64,000 bases of DNA, from NCBI RefSeq assembly GCF_900143235.1, contig NZ_FRDF01000001.1, forward strand, positions 1 to 64,000. Reading direction: 5' to 3'. Positions 36,375 through 46,142 of this stretch are shown here, in pieces. The notes beneath the pieces were generated by a model that saw only the letters and a program-made list of their open reading frames with translations, made no database searches and was not told the DNA's origin. The DNA is from Erythrobacter sanguineus. GTDB lineage: Bacteria; Pseudomonadota; Alphaproteobacteria; Sphingomonadales; Sphingomonadaceae. The stretch's first letter is position 1, and each line of letters opens with the position of its first letter. A program made the translations under genes and the position numbers.

Positions 36375-38159
36375 ATGAGCATCAATATCGGACCTGCCGC
36401 CACGGATGACCTGCGTCCGCGCATTACCGTGATCGGCGTCGGCGGGGCGGGCGGCAACGCGATCGCCAACATGATCGAGGCCGAGATCGAGGGCGTCGAA
36501 TTCATCGTCGCCAACACCGATGCGCAGGCGCTGAGCACATCGCCAGCGGAAAAGCGCATCCAGCTTGGCCCGGACATTACCGGCGGGCTGGGCGCGGGGG
36601 CGCGACCCGAAGTGGGCAAGGGCGCGGCGGAAGAAACCGTGGCCGACATCGAAAAGGCGCTTGAAGGCGTCAACATGTGCTTCATCGCCGCCGGCATGGG
36701 CGGGGGCACCGGCACGGGCGCTGCGCCCGTCATCGCCGAGGCCGCGCGCCGGATGGGCGTTCTGACCGTCGGCGTCGTCACCAAGCCGTTCCTGTTCGAA
36801 GGCACGCGGCGCATGCGTGCCGCCGAATCCGGGATCGCCGAACTCCAGAACCATGTCGATACGCTGATCGTCATTCCCAACCAGAACCTGTTCCTGGTGG
36901 CCAAGGCCGAAACCACCTTCAAGGAAGCGTTCCAGCTGGCCGACGAAGTGCTGCAGCAGGGCGTGCGATCGATCACCGATCTGATGGTGATGCCGGGCCT
37001 GATCAATCTCGACTTTGCCGACGTGCGCTCGGTCATGAGCGAAATGGGCAAGGCCATGATGGGCACCGGCGAGGGCGAGGGCGAGAACCGCGCGCTTGAT
37101 GCTGCCGAACAGGCAATCGCCAACCCGCTGCTTGATGGCGTGTCGATGGCGGGGGCCAAGGGCGTGATCATCTCGATCATCGGCGGCGAGGACATGCGCC
37201 TGCTCGAAGTCGACGAAGCCGCCAATCACATCCGCGAACTGGTGGACGAAGACGCCAACATCATCTGGGGCAGCGCCTTCAACCCTGATCTCAAGGGCAA
37301 GATCCGCGTTTCGGTGGTGGCCACCGGCATCGATCAGAGCGCGGTGGGTGCAGCCGAGCGTCCGCAGTCTGCATCGCTCGGCTTGTCGCGCGCGCCCAAG
37401 CGTCCGGTGCTGGAATTGTCCGAAGATGACGGCCTGAGCGAACTTGCGCCTGAAGATGCGGTGGACGCCGCGCCACTCGCCGAGCCGGCGCCCGAACCCG
37501 GCGCTGAAGCGTCCGATTCCCCGTCGCTTGGCCTCGCTTCGCTAGGTTCCGCCGGCTTCACGCTTACGCCACCGGAGATGGACGGCTCGGACGAAGCCGG
37601 TGATGAGGCGGACGAGGAAGAGTATGATGCTTCGGCGCCGTTCGATCTTACCGGCATGCAGGCCGGAGACGAAATGGGCGACGAATATGAGGACGACGTC
37701 GACGGGATCGTCGATCCGCTGGCAGGGCTGCGCATCTCCGATGATGGCGGTTTCGGAAATGCTGAAGCGGCGGAGGGCGACGACGAGGACGCGCTCGACC
37801 TGACCAGCGAATATGCCGATTACGAGGATGCCAGTGCCCCTGAGCCTGAGCCTGCACCCGAATCTGATCCGGTGCAGGATGATCTGCTTGCCAGCGCCGA
37901 CAGGCTTGCTGCGGACGATCGCCCGGTCGAGGCGCGGCTCGGCGGGAATCGTCGCCGGGCGTTGCTTGGCGGTGGAGCCGATGGTGATGGCGGCGGCGCA
38001 GGCGGCGCGGCCGGCGGCGGCAGCACCCTGTTCGAGCGCATGGCCAATCTTTCGCGCAGCACTGCGCGCAGTGATGATGAGGACGACGATGATGGCGAGG
38101 GCGATGATAGCCCCGCGCTCAGCATCCCGCGCTTCCTCGATCGCAACCGCAACCAGTAA
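36375..38159 (+). CDS. ftsZ: cell division GTPase FtsZ with long acidic linker
   Basis: This 594-residue tubulin-like protein forms the Z ring. The GTPase core (about 12-320) has the tubulin signature GGGTGTG at 109-115 and the T7 loop [11 protein letters not shown]. From about 321 to 578 a low-complexity linker rich in Asp, Glu, Ala and Pro follows, and the canonical C-terminal peptide ([13 protein letters not shown]) ends the protein. The linker is far longer than in E. coli. GGAGG lies 8 bases before the ATG. The 124-base gap after ftsA contains TATAAA (36284-36289), a possible -10 box, so ftsZ may have its own promoter. Confidence 0.97.
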   Translation: MSINIGPAATDDLRPRITVIGVGGAGGNAIANMIEAEIEGVEFIVANTDAQALSTSPAEKRIQLGPDITGGLGAGARPEVGKGAAEETVADIEKALEGVNMCFIAAGMGGGTGTGAAPVIAEAARRMGVLTVGVVTKPFLFEGTRRMRAAESGIAELQNHVDTLIVIPNQNLFLVAKAETTFKEAFQLADEVLQQGVRSITDLMVMPGLINLDFADVRSVMSEMGKAMMGTGEGEGENRALDAAEQAIANPLLDGVSMAGAKGVIISIIGGEDMRLLEVDEAANHIRELVDEDANIIWGSAFNPDLKGKIRVSVVATGIDQSAVGAAERPQSASLGLSRAPKRPVLELSEDDGLSELAPEDAVDAAPLAEPAPEPGAEASDSPSLGLASLGSAGFTLTPPEMDGSDEAGDEADEEEYDASAPFDLTGMQAGDEMGDEYEDDVDGIVDPLAGLRISDDGGFGNAEAAEGDDEDALDLTSEYADYEDASAPEPEPAPESDPVQDDLLASADRLAADDRPVEARLGGNRRRALLGGGADGDGGGAGGAAGGGSTLFERMANLSRSTARSDDEDDDDGEGDDSPALSIPRFLDRNRNQ

Positions 38160-38269
38160 ACCCGTCCGGTTTCGTCCGTGTCGCGGCCCGGCGCGCTTGC
38201 GGTGCTGTTCGCCGCGCTCTGGACCGTGCGCCTCTGGCAATGCCGCTGTGGCGCGCTAGGTCACGCGAT

Positions 38270-39742
38270 GTGAAGCGCGCCCGTCTTGCCCTGTCGTCCT
38301 TGTTCGCCGCCTGCGCTGCGACCGCATTCGTCCCGTTCCCGGCCGCCGCGCAGGAAATGGTCTCACGCGAGGTCGTGCAGCCGTTGCCGAGCGAGGAAGT
38401 CCAGCGGTTGAACCGCGCGCTGGTGGCGCTGGCCCGGACGCCGCGCGAACTCGATGCACTGGTCGAGGCCGGCACCGCTGCGATGGGCGTCGATGATCTG
38501 GAAGCGGCGGTCGGTTTCTTCGGGCGGGCGGCAGATATCGAACCGGGTCATCCGCGGGTCGCGCTCGGACTTGGCACGGTCTATTTGCGCTCGGGCCGTC
38601 CGGCTGAAGCCATTCCGCAGTTCGACCGGGCGCGTGCAGCAGGCGTTCCCGATCGTGAGGTGCTGTCCGATCAGGCGCTCGCCTTCGATCTGGTCGGCGA
38701 TCAGCCGGCGGCCCAGGCCGCCTATGCCCGCGTGATGGAACTCGATCCCGGCAATGAGGAGGCGCGTCGCAGGCTTGCGGTAAGCCATGCGATTTCGGGC
38801 AATCGGGTGCGCTTTGAAGAGGCCTTGCGCCCGCTGCTGGACAAGCGCGACGTGGCCGCGTTTCGCGCGCGCGCTTTCGGTCTGGCGATTCTTGGCGATC
38901 AGGAACGCGCTGCGGCGATCACTGATCAGGTGATGCCGCGCGACCTGTCGAGCCGGATCACGCCCTATCTGGCCTATATGCCGCGCCTCACGCCGGCGCA
39001 GCAGGCAGCGGCGGCCAATCTCGGGATATTTCCGCGTGCCGCCGATATCGGGCGTGACGATCCGCGACTCGCGCGCCTTGCCGCCGAATCAAAGGTTGAC
39101 CGCCGGCTTGAGCCTGCCGGCGAACCGCTGGGCAGGAACGACAATCCAGCACCCGCGCCCACACTCACTCCCACTCCCACGCCTGCTCCCGTTCCCGCAT
39201 CGGTGCCTGCTTCCACGCCTGCCGTGATGCCTGCCCCGGTCCCGCTGCCGGTCGTGGCCACGGTTACCGCTGCGCCGCCGCCTCCGCCCGTTCCTGTCCC
39301 ATCGCAGCCCGTGTCCGCGCCGCTGCGTGTCGCCGATGCCTTCGCCGATCTGGGCGATGATGCCTTGCCCGGTCCACGGATCGGCGCGGATGCGGTCGAC
39401 CTGTCGCGAATCGCCATCAAGCGCGAGGCACCGCCGCCACCTCCCAAGCCGAAGGAGCCTGCGAAACCGGTGCATCCCAGCCGCGTGTGGGTGCAAGTGG
39501 CGACCGGCAGGAAGGTTGACGCGCTAGGCTTCGATTGGCGCCGCCTGTCGCGCAGCGGCGGCGATCTGCTGACCCGGTTCAAGCCCCACACCACCCCCTG
39601 GGGCGAAGCGCATCGCCTGTTGGCAGGGCCGGTAGACAGCCGGGAGAAGGCCCAGGCAATGGTCCGCGAGCTGAAGGGCAAGGGGGTCGATACCTTCCTT
39701 TATGTTAGCCCGGAAGGTGAAGAAATACAGATTGTTAAATAA
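38270..39742 (+). CDS. exported TPR and SPOR domain protein
   Basis: This roughly 490-residue protein has a signal peptide (ending FPAAAQ), TPR-like helices (about 60-200; AAVGFFGRAADIEPGHPRVALGLG is one repeat in part), a long Pro/Thr/Ala/Val spacer (about 280-350) and a C-terminal SPOR domain (VWVQVATGRK... HRLLAGPVDSREKAQAMVREL). SPOR domains bind denuded glycan at division sites, so a septal role fits its place after ftsZ. A GTG at 38270 is favoured for the signal peptide; an ATG at 38240 is possible. Confidence 0.87.
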   Translation: MKRARLALSSLFAACAATAFVPFPAAAQEMVSREVVQPLPSEEVQRLNRALVALARTPRELDALVEAGTAAMGVDDLEAAVGFFGRAADIEPGHPRVALGLGTVYLRSGRPAEAIPQFDRARAAGVPDREVLSDQALAFDLVGDQPAAQAAYARVMELDPGNEEARRRLAVSHAISGNRVRFEEALRPLLDKRDVAAFRARAFGLAILGDQERAAAITDQVMPRDLSSRITPYLAYMPRLTPAQQAAAANLGIFPRAADIGRDDPRLARLAAESKVDRRLEPAGEPLGRNDNPAPAPTLTPTPTPAPVPASVPASTPAVMPAPVPLPVVATVTAAPPPPPVPVPSQPVSAPLRVADAFADLGDDALPGPRIGADAVDLSRIAIKREAPPPPPKPKEPAKPVHPSRVWVQVATGRKVDALGFDWRRLSRSGGDLLTRFKPHTTPWGEAHRLLAGPVDSREKAQAMVRELKGKGVDTFLYVSPEGEEIQIVK

Positions 39743-39922
39743 TTTCTCGCGGCTCTCCACCACTTTCTTTGCACAGGCTTTGAACAAGCAAGGCAGGTTC
39801 TCCCCAATTGCCCTTTTGCCTTGCATTGCCAAGCCGCCCCTTGGGCGTCCATTCGTGCCGCCGATGATTGCATCCCTGCCCCCCCGCTTCGTCCTCCGGC
39901 TCCTCTGCCGGGCTCCCGGTCG

Positions 39923-40429
39923 ATGAAGCCGCGCCCGATGGATTATTCCGCCGAGGACGATGCCGCACCGGTAGAGATGCTCGCGGCTCTGTTCGAGGCG
40001 CGCGGCTGGCCGTGCGAGATGGTCTCGGACGACGAAATGAGCGGCGAGGTTCAGGGCAGTTGGGCCAATTACCAGCTGCGCGCGATCTGGCGGGCCGAGG
40101 ACCGGGTGCTGCAATTCCTGTGCCTGCCCGATATCCGCGTGACCGAGGACAAGCGCGGCGCGGCCTATGAACTGCTGTGTCTTGTCAACGAACAGATGTG
40201 GCTCGGCCATTTCGACATCTGGTCGAATGGCGATGTGCTGCTTTACCGCCACGGCGCGCTGCTGGGCGAGGACGGGCGGCTCTCGCTCGACATGGCGCAG
40301 GCACTGGTCGAATGCGCGATCGACGAATGCGACCGCTTCTACCCGGCCTTCCAGTTCGTGCTGTGGGGTGACAAGACCCCGCGCGCCGCGCTGGAAGCGG
40401 CGATGGTTGACGCGGCGGGCGAGGCCTGA
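39923..40429 (+). CDS. YbjN domain protein
   Basis: This 168-residue acidic cytoplasmic protein matches the YbjN family pattern (EMLAALFEARGWPCEM, then QLRAIWRAEDRVLQFLCLPD, YELLCLVNEQMWLGHFDIW). YbjN resembles type III secretion chaperones in fold; its role is unclear. In this lineage it usually precedes proC, as here. The start ATG at 39923 is used; an ATG at 39938 is possible. The 180-base gap before it has no obvious feature. Confidence 0.85.
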   Translation: MKPRPMDYSAEDDAAPVEMLAALFEARGWPCEMVSDDEMSGEVQGSWANYQLRAIWRAEDRVLQFLCLPDIRVTEDKRGAAYELLCLVNEQMWLGHFDIWSNGDVLLYRHGALLGEDGRLSLDMAQALVECAIDECDRFYPAFQFVLWGDKTPRAALEAAMVDAAGEA

Positions 40430-40529
40430 AAGGCTAAGGCCCAACATCTGCTATCCCGTCCACCCGGGTGCCGCGCAGGCGGTGCAATCGCCGGGCTGCC
40501 CTTTTCTGTTTCCGCAGGTCGCAAGTGAG

Positions 40530-40562
40530 GACGGGGCTGCGACAGGCTCAGCCCGGACGGGT
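40530..40562. repeat. REP-like hairpin before proC
   Basis: GACGGGGCTGCGACAGGCT followed by CAGCCCGGACGG forms a small hairpin (GGGCTG/CAGCCC). It resembles the 'GACAGGCTCAGCC' intergenic repeats common in sphingomonads. It lies just before the proC start, in the leader. Confidence 0.4.
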
Positions 40563-40570
40563 GGATTTTC

Positions 40571-41374
40571 ATGATCAATCAGCTTCTCATTATCGGTTGC
40601 GGCAATATGGGCGGAGCGATGCTCGCCGGATGGCTGGCAGCGGGCGAGGATCCGGCGCGCTTCGCCATTCTCGATCCTGCATTGCCTGAAGCACCGGCGG
40701 GGGTCATTCTCTACCGCGAGGCCGCCGAGGCCGAGGCGGCGGGTGCGCATGATGCGGTGATGCTGGGCTTCAAACCGCAGCAGTTGCGCAGCCTTGCACC
40801 CGGTCTTCAGGGGCTGACGGGAGAGAGCGTGACGGTGTGTTCGCTGCTGGCCGGCATTACCTGCGCGCAGCTTGCCGCTGCATTTCCGCAAGCCAGAGGC
40901 CATGTGCGGGTGATGCCCAATCTTGCCGCGCGCATCAACAAATCGCCGGTGATCCTGCAAGAGGCCGGGCTTGATGAAGGCGCGCGCAATGATTGTCTGA
41001 CGCTTTACGACATTCTCGGTACCGCGATCTGGCTCGATGACGAGGCGCGCTTCGATCTTGTCACCGCGCTGGCCGGATCGGGGCCGGGCTTTGTCTATCG
41101 CTTCATCGACGCGCTGGCGGGAGCTGCGACCGAACTCGGGCTGGATCGCGCGGCCGCCGAACAGCTGGCGCTTGCCACGGTCGATGGTGCTTCGTCGCTG
41201 GCGGCGGCATCGGACGCGGGCCCCGGCGATCTGGCCGATCGCGTGGCCAGCCCCGGCGGCATGACCCGCGAAGGATTGAACGTGCTTGACGAGGGCGCAG
41301 CGCTCCACCGCCTGCTGGTGGAAACCCTGCGCGCCACGCGTGACAAGGGTGCGGAACTGGCAAAAGGCGCCTAA
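40571..41374 (+). CDS. proC: pyrroline-5-carboxylate reductase
   Basis: This 267-residue NAD(P)H enzyme makes proline from pyrroline-5-carboxylate. It has the Rossmann motif IIGCGNMGGAML, RVMPNLAARI, and the family signature region GPGFVYRFIDALAGAA and ASPGGMTREGL. Length is typical. proB lies 7.4 kb downstream, so proline genes are dispersed. It probably forms a unit with the YbjN gene. Confidence 0.96.
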   Translation: MINQLLIIGCGNMGGAMLAGWLAAGEDPARFAILDPALPEAPAGVILYREAAEAEAAGAHDAVMLGFKPQQLRSLAPGLQGLTGESVTVCSLLAGITCAQLAAAFPQARGHVRVMPNLAARINKSPVILQEAGLDEGARNDCLTLYDILGTAIWLDDEARFDLVTALAGSGPGFVYRFIDALAGAATELGLDRAAAEQLALATVDGASSLAAASDAGPGDLADRVASPGGMTREGLNVLDEGAALHRLLVETLRATRDKGAELAKGA

Positions 41375-41483
41375 TCTGAACGCGCGTTAATCTTAACGTG
41401 ATAAAAACTTAACGGGATGCGCGCTTTGCAATCCGGTTTCGCTTGAAAAGCTCGTCCGAAAGCCCGATATTCCCATCCATGGA

Positions 41484-41503
41484 GAACGCGGCGTTTCGCG
41501 TTC
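41484..41503 (+). promoter_or_regulatory. hairpin in the leader of the Bax-inhibitor gene
   Basis: GAACGCG-GCGTTT-CGCGTTC has a perfect 7-bp stem followed by CTTTCTT. It lies 25 bases before the next ATG and 110 after proC. It may be a weak terminator of proC or a leader structure. The AT-rich part before it (41389-41413, TTAATCTTAACGTGATAAAAACTTAACG in part) may be promoter sequence. Confidence 0.35.
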
Positions 41504-41528
41504 CTTTCTTGAGACTAAGGGTTTCACA

Positions 41529-42266
41529 ATGGCTGACTGGAAAGACACTTCGCGCAATGCGCAGCGCTTCGGCTCCGTGCCGCGCGCCGGGGGCGATGTC
41601 GCCGGCCGTTATGACGAGGGCCTGCGCAAGTACATGCTCTCGATCTACAATTACATGGCTTCGGCGGTGTTGCTGACCGGGATCGTCGCGCTGGTTGCTG
41701 CCAGCAGCGGTTTTGCTGCGGCGATGGCAGGCAGCCCGCTGATCTGGCTGGTGATGCTCGCGCCGCTCGGCTTCGTGTTGGCGATGAGCTTTGGCTTGCA
41801 CAAGATGAGCCAGTCCACGCTGAACATCCTTTTCTGGGCCTATGCCATCGTTATGGGCCTGTCGCTGTCCACGATCTTCCTCGTTTACACGGGCGAATCG
41901 ATTGCGGTGACCTTCTTCGCGACAGCGGGCGCCTTTGCCGGGCTGAGCCTGTGGGGCTACACCACCAAGAAGGACCTGTCGGGCATGGGCAGCTTCCTGA
42001 TCATGGGGGTGATCGGCCTGATCATCGCCAGTGTGGTCAACCTGTTCTTGCAGTCGGGCGCGATGGCCTTCGTAATCAGCGGCCTCGGCGTGCTGATCTT
42101 TGCCGGCCTGACCGCCTATGACACGCAGCGGCTGAAGATGCAGTATGACCAACTGCGCGGGACCGAGTTCATGGGCAAGGCCGTAATCATGGGCGCGCTG
42201 AGCCTGTATCTCGACTTCATCAACATGTTCATGTTCCTGCTCCAGTTCCTCGGAAACCGGGAGTAA
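41529..42266 (+). CDS. Bax inhibitor-1/YccA family membrane protein
   Basis: This 245-residue protein has a 35-residue N-terminal cytoplasmic part and seven membrane spans, with the family end motif GLTAYDTQRLK followed by ALSLYLDFINMFMFLLQFLG. Bacterial relatives (YccA, YetJ) modulate FtsH or conduct calcium; the role here is unknown. It stands alone, with a hairpin leader upstream and a terminator downstream. Confidence 0.93.
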   Translation: MADWKDTSRNAQRFGSVPRAGGDVAGRYDEGLRKYMLSIYNYMASAVLLTGIVALVAASSGFAAAMAGSPLIWLVMLAPLGFVLAMSFGLHKMSQSTLNILFWAYAIVMGLSLSTIFLVYTGESIAVTFFATAGAFAGLSLWGYTTKKDLSGMGSFLIMGVIGLIIASVVNLFLQSGAMAFVISGLGVLIFAGLTAYDTQRLKMQYDQLRGTEFMGKAVIMGALSLYLDFINMFMFLLQFLGNRE

Positions 42267-42327
42267 GCGGCGCGGGTCATCGCGCTGCCGCAAGGCCATC
42301 GGCCTTACGCAGGTGTTGAAATGTCGG

Positions 42328-42368
42328 ATGCCCGGGGCCTATCCACAGGCTCCGGGCATTTGCTTTGT
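42328..42368 (+). terminator. terminator after the Bax-inhibitor gene
   Basis: ATGCCCGGGGCCT, a 6-base loop, then AGGCTCCGGGCAT gives a 13-bp stem with one G-U pair, followed by TTGCTTTG. The tail is only partly U-rich. It lies 62 bases after the stop. Confidence 0.65.
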
Positions 42369-42550
42369 CATCCGACACAGCTATCGAGCAGGCTTCAGGC
42401 TGGAGCAATCCGGTGGGGGCTATGCCGAACCGCTTCAGCCAACAGATATCCCTAGCAGGAGAGATTGACACCATCATGAGCGTGGCACCACCGCAACAAT
42501 CATCATCTTCCGCGGTCATTGCGCCCGATGGCATACCCGATGACCTGACG

Positions 42551-43447
42551 ATGCGGCGCACGCCTTTTGGCCTGACGATCACTGCGGTTGCGATGGGATC
42601 GGCGCTGCTTGCGGCCTGCGCAACACCTCCGCCGCCCCCTCCGCCGCCCCCTCCGCCGCCGCCGCCGCCCGTGGTCGAAGCCGTCCCCTATCGGCCGCTG
42701 CCTCCGGGCGGGGCGCATTATGTCATGCAAGTGCCCGAACGCGGGCCAGACGGACGGCGCCTGACTGTCAATACCGGCCTCAGCGATGATCATCTGGTGT
42801 GGCACCTGCGCTCGGCTTGGAATGTTGCCGCGCTCAATTGTCTTGCGCCGGAATACGAGCCGATCCTGGATGGCTATCGTGCCTTCCTGACCAATAATGT
42901 GCGGCCTTTGAATGCGGTCAATGATCGCATCGAGCGCGAATATTCGCGCCGCTTCAAAACCCGGCGCGAGGCCATCGTCGCGCGCGACGCGTTGACCACG
43001 CAGGTCTATAATTTCTTTGCGCTGCCCGCTGCGCGCGCCGGGTTCTGCCGCGCCGCGCTCGACATGTCGAACCGTTCACTGGCCGCGCCGCCGGCCGATC
43101 CGCTGAGCTTCGCAAGGACCAGTTTCGACGGGTTGCTTATGCCGTTCGAGACCTTCTTCGACGAATACGAAGCCTATCAGCAGGCCTCGGCCGAATGGGA
43201 CGCCAAATGGGGCACGATGTACGGTTCCTCGCAGCCCGGCTGGGTGGTGGTGCAGCAGGCCCGCGCCAGCGGCATGCCGGTGCCCAGCGTGATGGATATG
43301 GCCGCGCAGGGGAGTGATGTGCAGACCGTCATCGACCCCGAAACGGGCGTGGCCGTGCCGGTGATCCCGGTGAACGAGAACGTGACCTCGCAGCCGGTGT
43401 TGCAGCCGCTTGCCGAACAGCCCGACCCCGAACCGGGGCAACAATAG
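42551..43447 (+). CDS. lipoprotein with polyproline stretch
   Basis: This roughly 298-residue protein begins MRRTPFGLTITAVAMGSALLAAC, a signal peptide with lipobox LAAC. Mature Cys is followed by ATP and a run of 15 prolines, then a domain without recognised family (HLVWHLRSAWNVAALNCLAPEYEP, SRRFKTRREAIVARDALTTQVYNFFALPAAR). Polyproline runs stall ribosomes without EF-P. A longer start at 42476 has AGGAGA but too far upstream (14 bases), so the signal-peptide start is used. Function is unknown; an envelope anchor is a guess. Confidence 0.78.
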   Translation: MRRTPFGLTITAVAMGSALLAACATPPPPPPPPPPPPPPPVVEAVPYRPLPPGGAHYVMQVPERGPDGRRLTVNTGLSDDHLVWHLRSAWNVAALNCLAPEYEPILDGYRAFLTNNVRPLNAVNDRIEREYSRRFKTRREAIVARDALTTQVYNFFALPAARAGFCRAALDMSNRSLAAPPADPLSFARTSFDGLLMPFETFFDEYEAYQQASAEWDAKWGTMYGSSQPGWVVVQQARASGMPVPSVMDMAAQGSDVQTVIDPETGVAVPVIPVNENVTSQPVLQPLAEQPDPEPGQQ

Positions 43448-43495
43448 GCCAAAAGGTGCGGGCGGGGCGAGCGTGCCGCGCGCGCAAAATCCCCG

Positions 43496-43524
43496 TTGCA
43501 CGGGTTCGCGCTTCTCGCTAATGC
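43496..43524 (+). promoter_or_regulatory. sigma-70-type promoter of tRNA-Ala
   Basis: TTGCAC, a 17-base spacer and TAATGC lie 44 bases before the tRNA gene. Spacing and boxes fit a housekeeping promoter. Confidence 0.45.
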
Positions 43525-43567
43525 GCGGCCTCGTTCGGTCGGCGCGCGGTGCGGGCCAACCTGGAAC

Positions 43568-43643
<76 letters not shown>

Positions 43644-43654
43644 GACGTTTTCTT

Positions 43655-43876
43655 GTTTTCGCCTTCAGACGCCATGCGCGGGCCATCCGGCCCGCTTGGC
43701 TTCGCCGAATAAGCGGCGACGCGCGGTCGCGCTTGCGGCCCTGCGGGCCGTTACAGCGCGAGACGTGAGAAAAGATGTTCGGCCCGCAGGGTCGCAAGGC
43801 CGACTGGCCGCCCCGCCTTATGGCGCGAAAGCCAAGCAGCGCGGACGCGCTGCGCCCGGCGTCTGATGGCGAAAAC
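43655..43876. repeat. 222-bp long imperfect palindrome after tRNA-Ala
   Basis: The outer ends GTTTTCGCCTTCAGACGCC (43655-43673) and its inverted copy (43858-43876) match at 18 of 19 positions. Further in, GCTTGGCTT and the flanking CGCC..AAGCGG pair with the other arm, and the inner stem CCTGCGGGCCG/CGGCCCGCAGG is perfect. Arms are about 95 bases with a loop of about 25. It lies 11 bases after the tRNA CCA and 37 before the riboswitch. It shares sequence with 11899-12061. No gene is in it. Confidence 0.75.
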
Positions 43877-43913
43877 AAAAAATCCGCGATATTGCGCTCG
43901 CCGACGCGAGCGC

Positions 43914-44098
43914 CTAACCACAAAACGCGCCAAGGTAACGGGAATGCGGTTTGATTCCGCAGCTGTCCCTGCAACTGTAAGCGGTGAGTATGCGGTGTGC
44001 GCCCCTCCAAAGGGGGCAGCCACTGGGGCGGCGACGCTCTGGGAAGGTGAGCACCACATGCGCTGATCCGTGAGCCAGGAGACCGACCGGGGCGTGTC
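43914..44098 (+). ncRNA. cobalamin riboswitch
   Basis: The 5' part has the CCAAGGTAACGGGAATGCGG-like core, followed by GATTCCGCAGCTGTCCC and GCAACTGTAAGCGG, and the region ends with the B12 box GAGCCAGGAGACCGACC (44072-44088). These elements in this order are the known cobalamin riboswitch core. It lies 122 bases before a BtuB-type gene, which it should repress when cobalamin is abundant. Confidence 0.93.
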
Positions 44099-44220
44099 GC
44101 TCTTTGCTTGGCTCAGGGATTGGTCAGGCGCGGAAACAGACTTTCGTTGTGAGCGACATCGCTGGGCTGTGGGGGACATTTCCCACGCGGCCATCATGTT
44201 GCTGATGACGAGAGGAATCC

Positions 44221-46131
44221 GTGAGAAATTTGACATTGTGGTACAGCGTCGCGGGTGCGGCGCTGATGGCGCACGCGCAGGCCCATGCCGAGGATAGCCG
44301 TGCGCCCGAGAACGAGAACGGGATCCTGGTCGCCGCCAGCCGTGCGCCTTCGATCAGGCTGGCCGATTATACCGGATCGGCGCTGGTCATCACCGCCGAA
44401 CAGCTCGAACAGCGCCAGACCCGCGACATCGCCGATGTATTGCGCGATGTCCCCGGCGTGGCGGTGGCAGGCGTAGCCGGGCAAACCCAGATCCGCCTGC
44501 GCGGGAGCGAGGCCAATCACGTGCTGGTGCTGGTCGACGGGATCGAGGTGTCCGATCCGTTTGCGGGCGAGTTCGACATCGGCACGCTGCAGGCCGAGGT
44601 CGGCGCGCGGGTGGAAGTGCTGCGGGGGCCGCAATCGGCGCTTTACGGCCCCGATGCAATCGGCGGTGTGATCGTCTATGAAAGCGCCAGCGGGCGCAGC
44701 GTTCCCGGCTTTGCCGCGCGGATCGAGGGCGGCACGCAAGGCACCATCAACGGCGCACTGCGTTATGGCGCGGCGGGTGACACGTGGGACGCGGCGCTTT
44801 CTGCCGTCGCCGTCAGCACAGACGGCCAGCCCAATGCGCGCGGCGGCGTGCGCGACATTGGCCGCGACAGCTACACCCTTTCGGGCAAGGGCAATATCGA
44901 GGTGGCAGATGGTCTTACCCTGCGCGCCGCCGCCCGCTTCATCCGCACCGAGGGGCAGTTCAACGATCAGGATTTCAACGCCGCCAATCCCACCTTCGGC
45001 TTCGTGATCGACAGCCCCGGCTCGCGCTTCGTCAACGACGCGGCCTATGCGCTGATTGGCGTCCGGGCGGAGACGCTGGAAGGACGCTGGACGCATGATC
45101 TTTCAGCACAGGTTGCCGATATCACCCGCGACACCTTCGGCGCTTTTGGCCCTTCGAACAGCAGCGAGGGGAACCGGATCAAGGCCTCCTACGTCACCGC
45201 TTTCCGCCTCGCTGATGCGCACAACCTGACCTTTGCCACCGATTACGAGCAGGAGGGCTTCCGCAACACCACGCCGGGCGGCTTTGCCTTTACCGGACGG
45301 CGGGAGATCGAGCAGGTCGGCTTCGTCGGGGAATATCGCTATTCCGGCGAAGTTTTCGACCTGTCGGCGGCGCTGCGCCACGATATCAATGATCGCTTTG
45401 CCGATGCCACCACCTTCCGGTTTGGTGCTGGTTACCGCGTTACCGACACCACCCGGCTGCGCGCTGCGGCGGGATCGGGCGTCAAGAACCCCGGCTTTTT
45501 CGAACTGTTCGGCTTTGTCGATGGCCGCTTCATCGGCAATGACGCGTTGCGGCCGGAGAAGTCCACAGGCTGGGAAGTGGGTATCGATCAGGACATCGGC
45601 GACGCCGCGCGTCTTTCCGTCACCTGGTTCGACAGCGAACTGGAGGGCGAGATCTTCACCGCCTTCCCGCCGCCTGCTTTCATCGCCACTCCGGGCAACC
45701 GCGCCACGACCAGCCAGCAGCGCGGGATCGAAGTGTCGCTGGCGGCCCGGATCGGCCCACAGTGGAGCCTTGATGCGGCCTATTCCTACCTCGATGCCGA
45801 GGAAGACGACCGCGAGGAAGTGCGCCGCCCCGAACATATCGCCAGCATGGCGCTGACGTGGTCGGCGCCGGACGATGCGGCCTCGGCGACGCTGGTGGTG
45901 CGTCATAATGGCGCAGCGCTGGACGATGCCTTCACCGATCCCAGCTTCGTGCCGGTCAGGGTGCAGTTGAACGACTACACGCTGGTCAACCTCAATGCCC
46001 GCGCAAGGCTGGCCGAGGGGATCAGCGCCTTCGCCCGGGTCGAGAACCTGCTGGGCAAGGAATACGAGCAGGTGTTCAGCTTTGTCTCCCCCGGCCGCAG
46101 CGCGGTTGTGGGTGTCGAGGCGCGGTTCTGA
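44221..46131 (+). CDS. btuB: TonB-dependent cobalamin receptor
   Basis: This 636-residue outer-membrane transporter has a signal peptide (ending AHAQAHA), the plug domain (ADVLRDVPGVAVAGVAGQTQIRLRG, in part; VEVLRGPQSALYGPDAIGGVI) and a beta barrel ending in aromatic Phe (VVGVEARF). The riboswitch upstream points to B12 or another corrinoid. GTG start at 44221 has AGAGGA 6 bases upstream. The TonB box is probably the ENGILVAAS segment after the signal peptide. Two genes follow closely. Confidence 0.93.
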   Translation: MRNLTLWYSVAGAALMAHAQAHAEDSRAPENENGILVAASRAPSIRLADYTGSALVITAEQLEQRQTRDIADVLRDVPGVAVAGVAGQTQIRLRGSEANHVLVLVDGIEVSDPFAGEFDIGTLQAEVGARVEVLRGPQSALYGPDAIGGVIVYESASGRSVPGFAARIEGGTQGTINGALRYGAAGDTWDAALSAVAVSTDGQPNARGGVRDIGRDSYTLSGKGNIEVADGLTLRAAARFIRTEGQFNDQDFNAANPTFGFVIDSPGSRFVNDAAYALIGVRAETLEGRWTHDLSAQVADITRDTFGAFGPSNSSEGNRIKASYVTAFRLADAHNLTFATDYEQEGFRNTTPGGFAFTGRREIEQVGFVGEYRYSGEVFDLSAALRHDINDRFADATTFRFGAGYRVTDTTRLRAAAGSGVKNPGFFELFGFVDGRFIGNDALRPEKSTGWEVGIDQDIGDAARLSVTWFDSELEGEIFTAFPPPAFIATPGNRATTSQQRGIEVSLAARIGPQWSLDAAYSYLDAEEDDREEVRRPEHIASMALTWSAPDDAASATLVVRHNGAALDDAFTDPSFVPVRVQLNDYTLVNLNARARLAEGISAFARVENLLGKEYEQVFSFVSPGRSAVVGVEARF

Positions 46132-46142
46132 GGGGAGGACAC

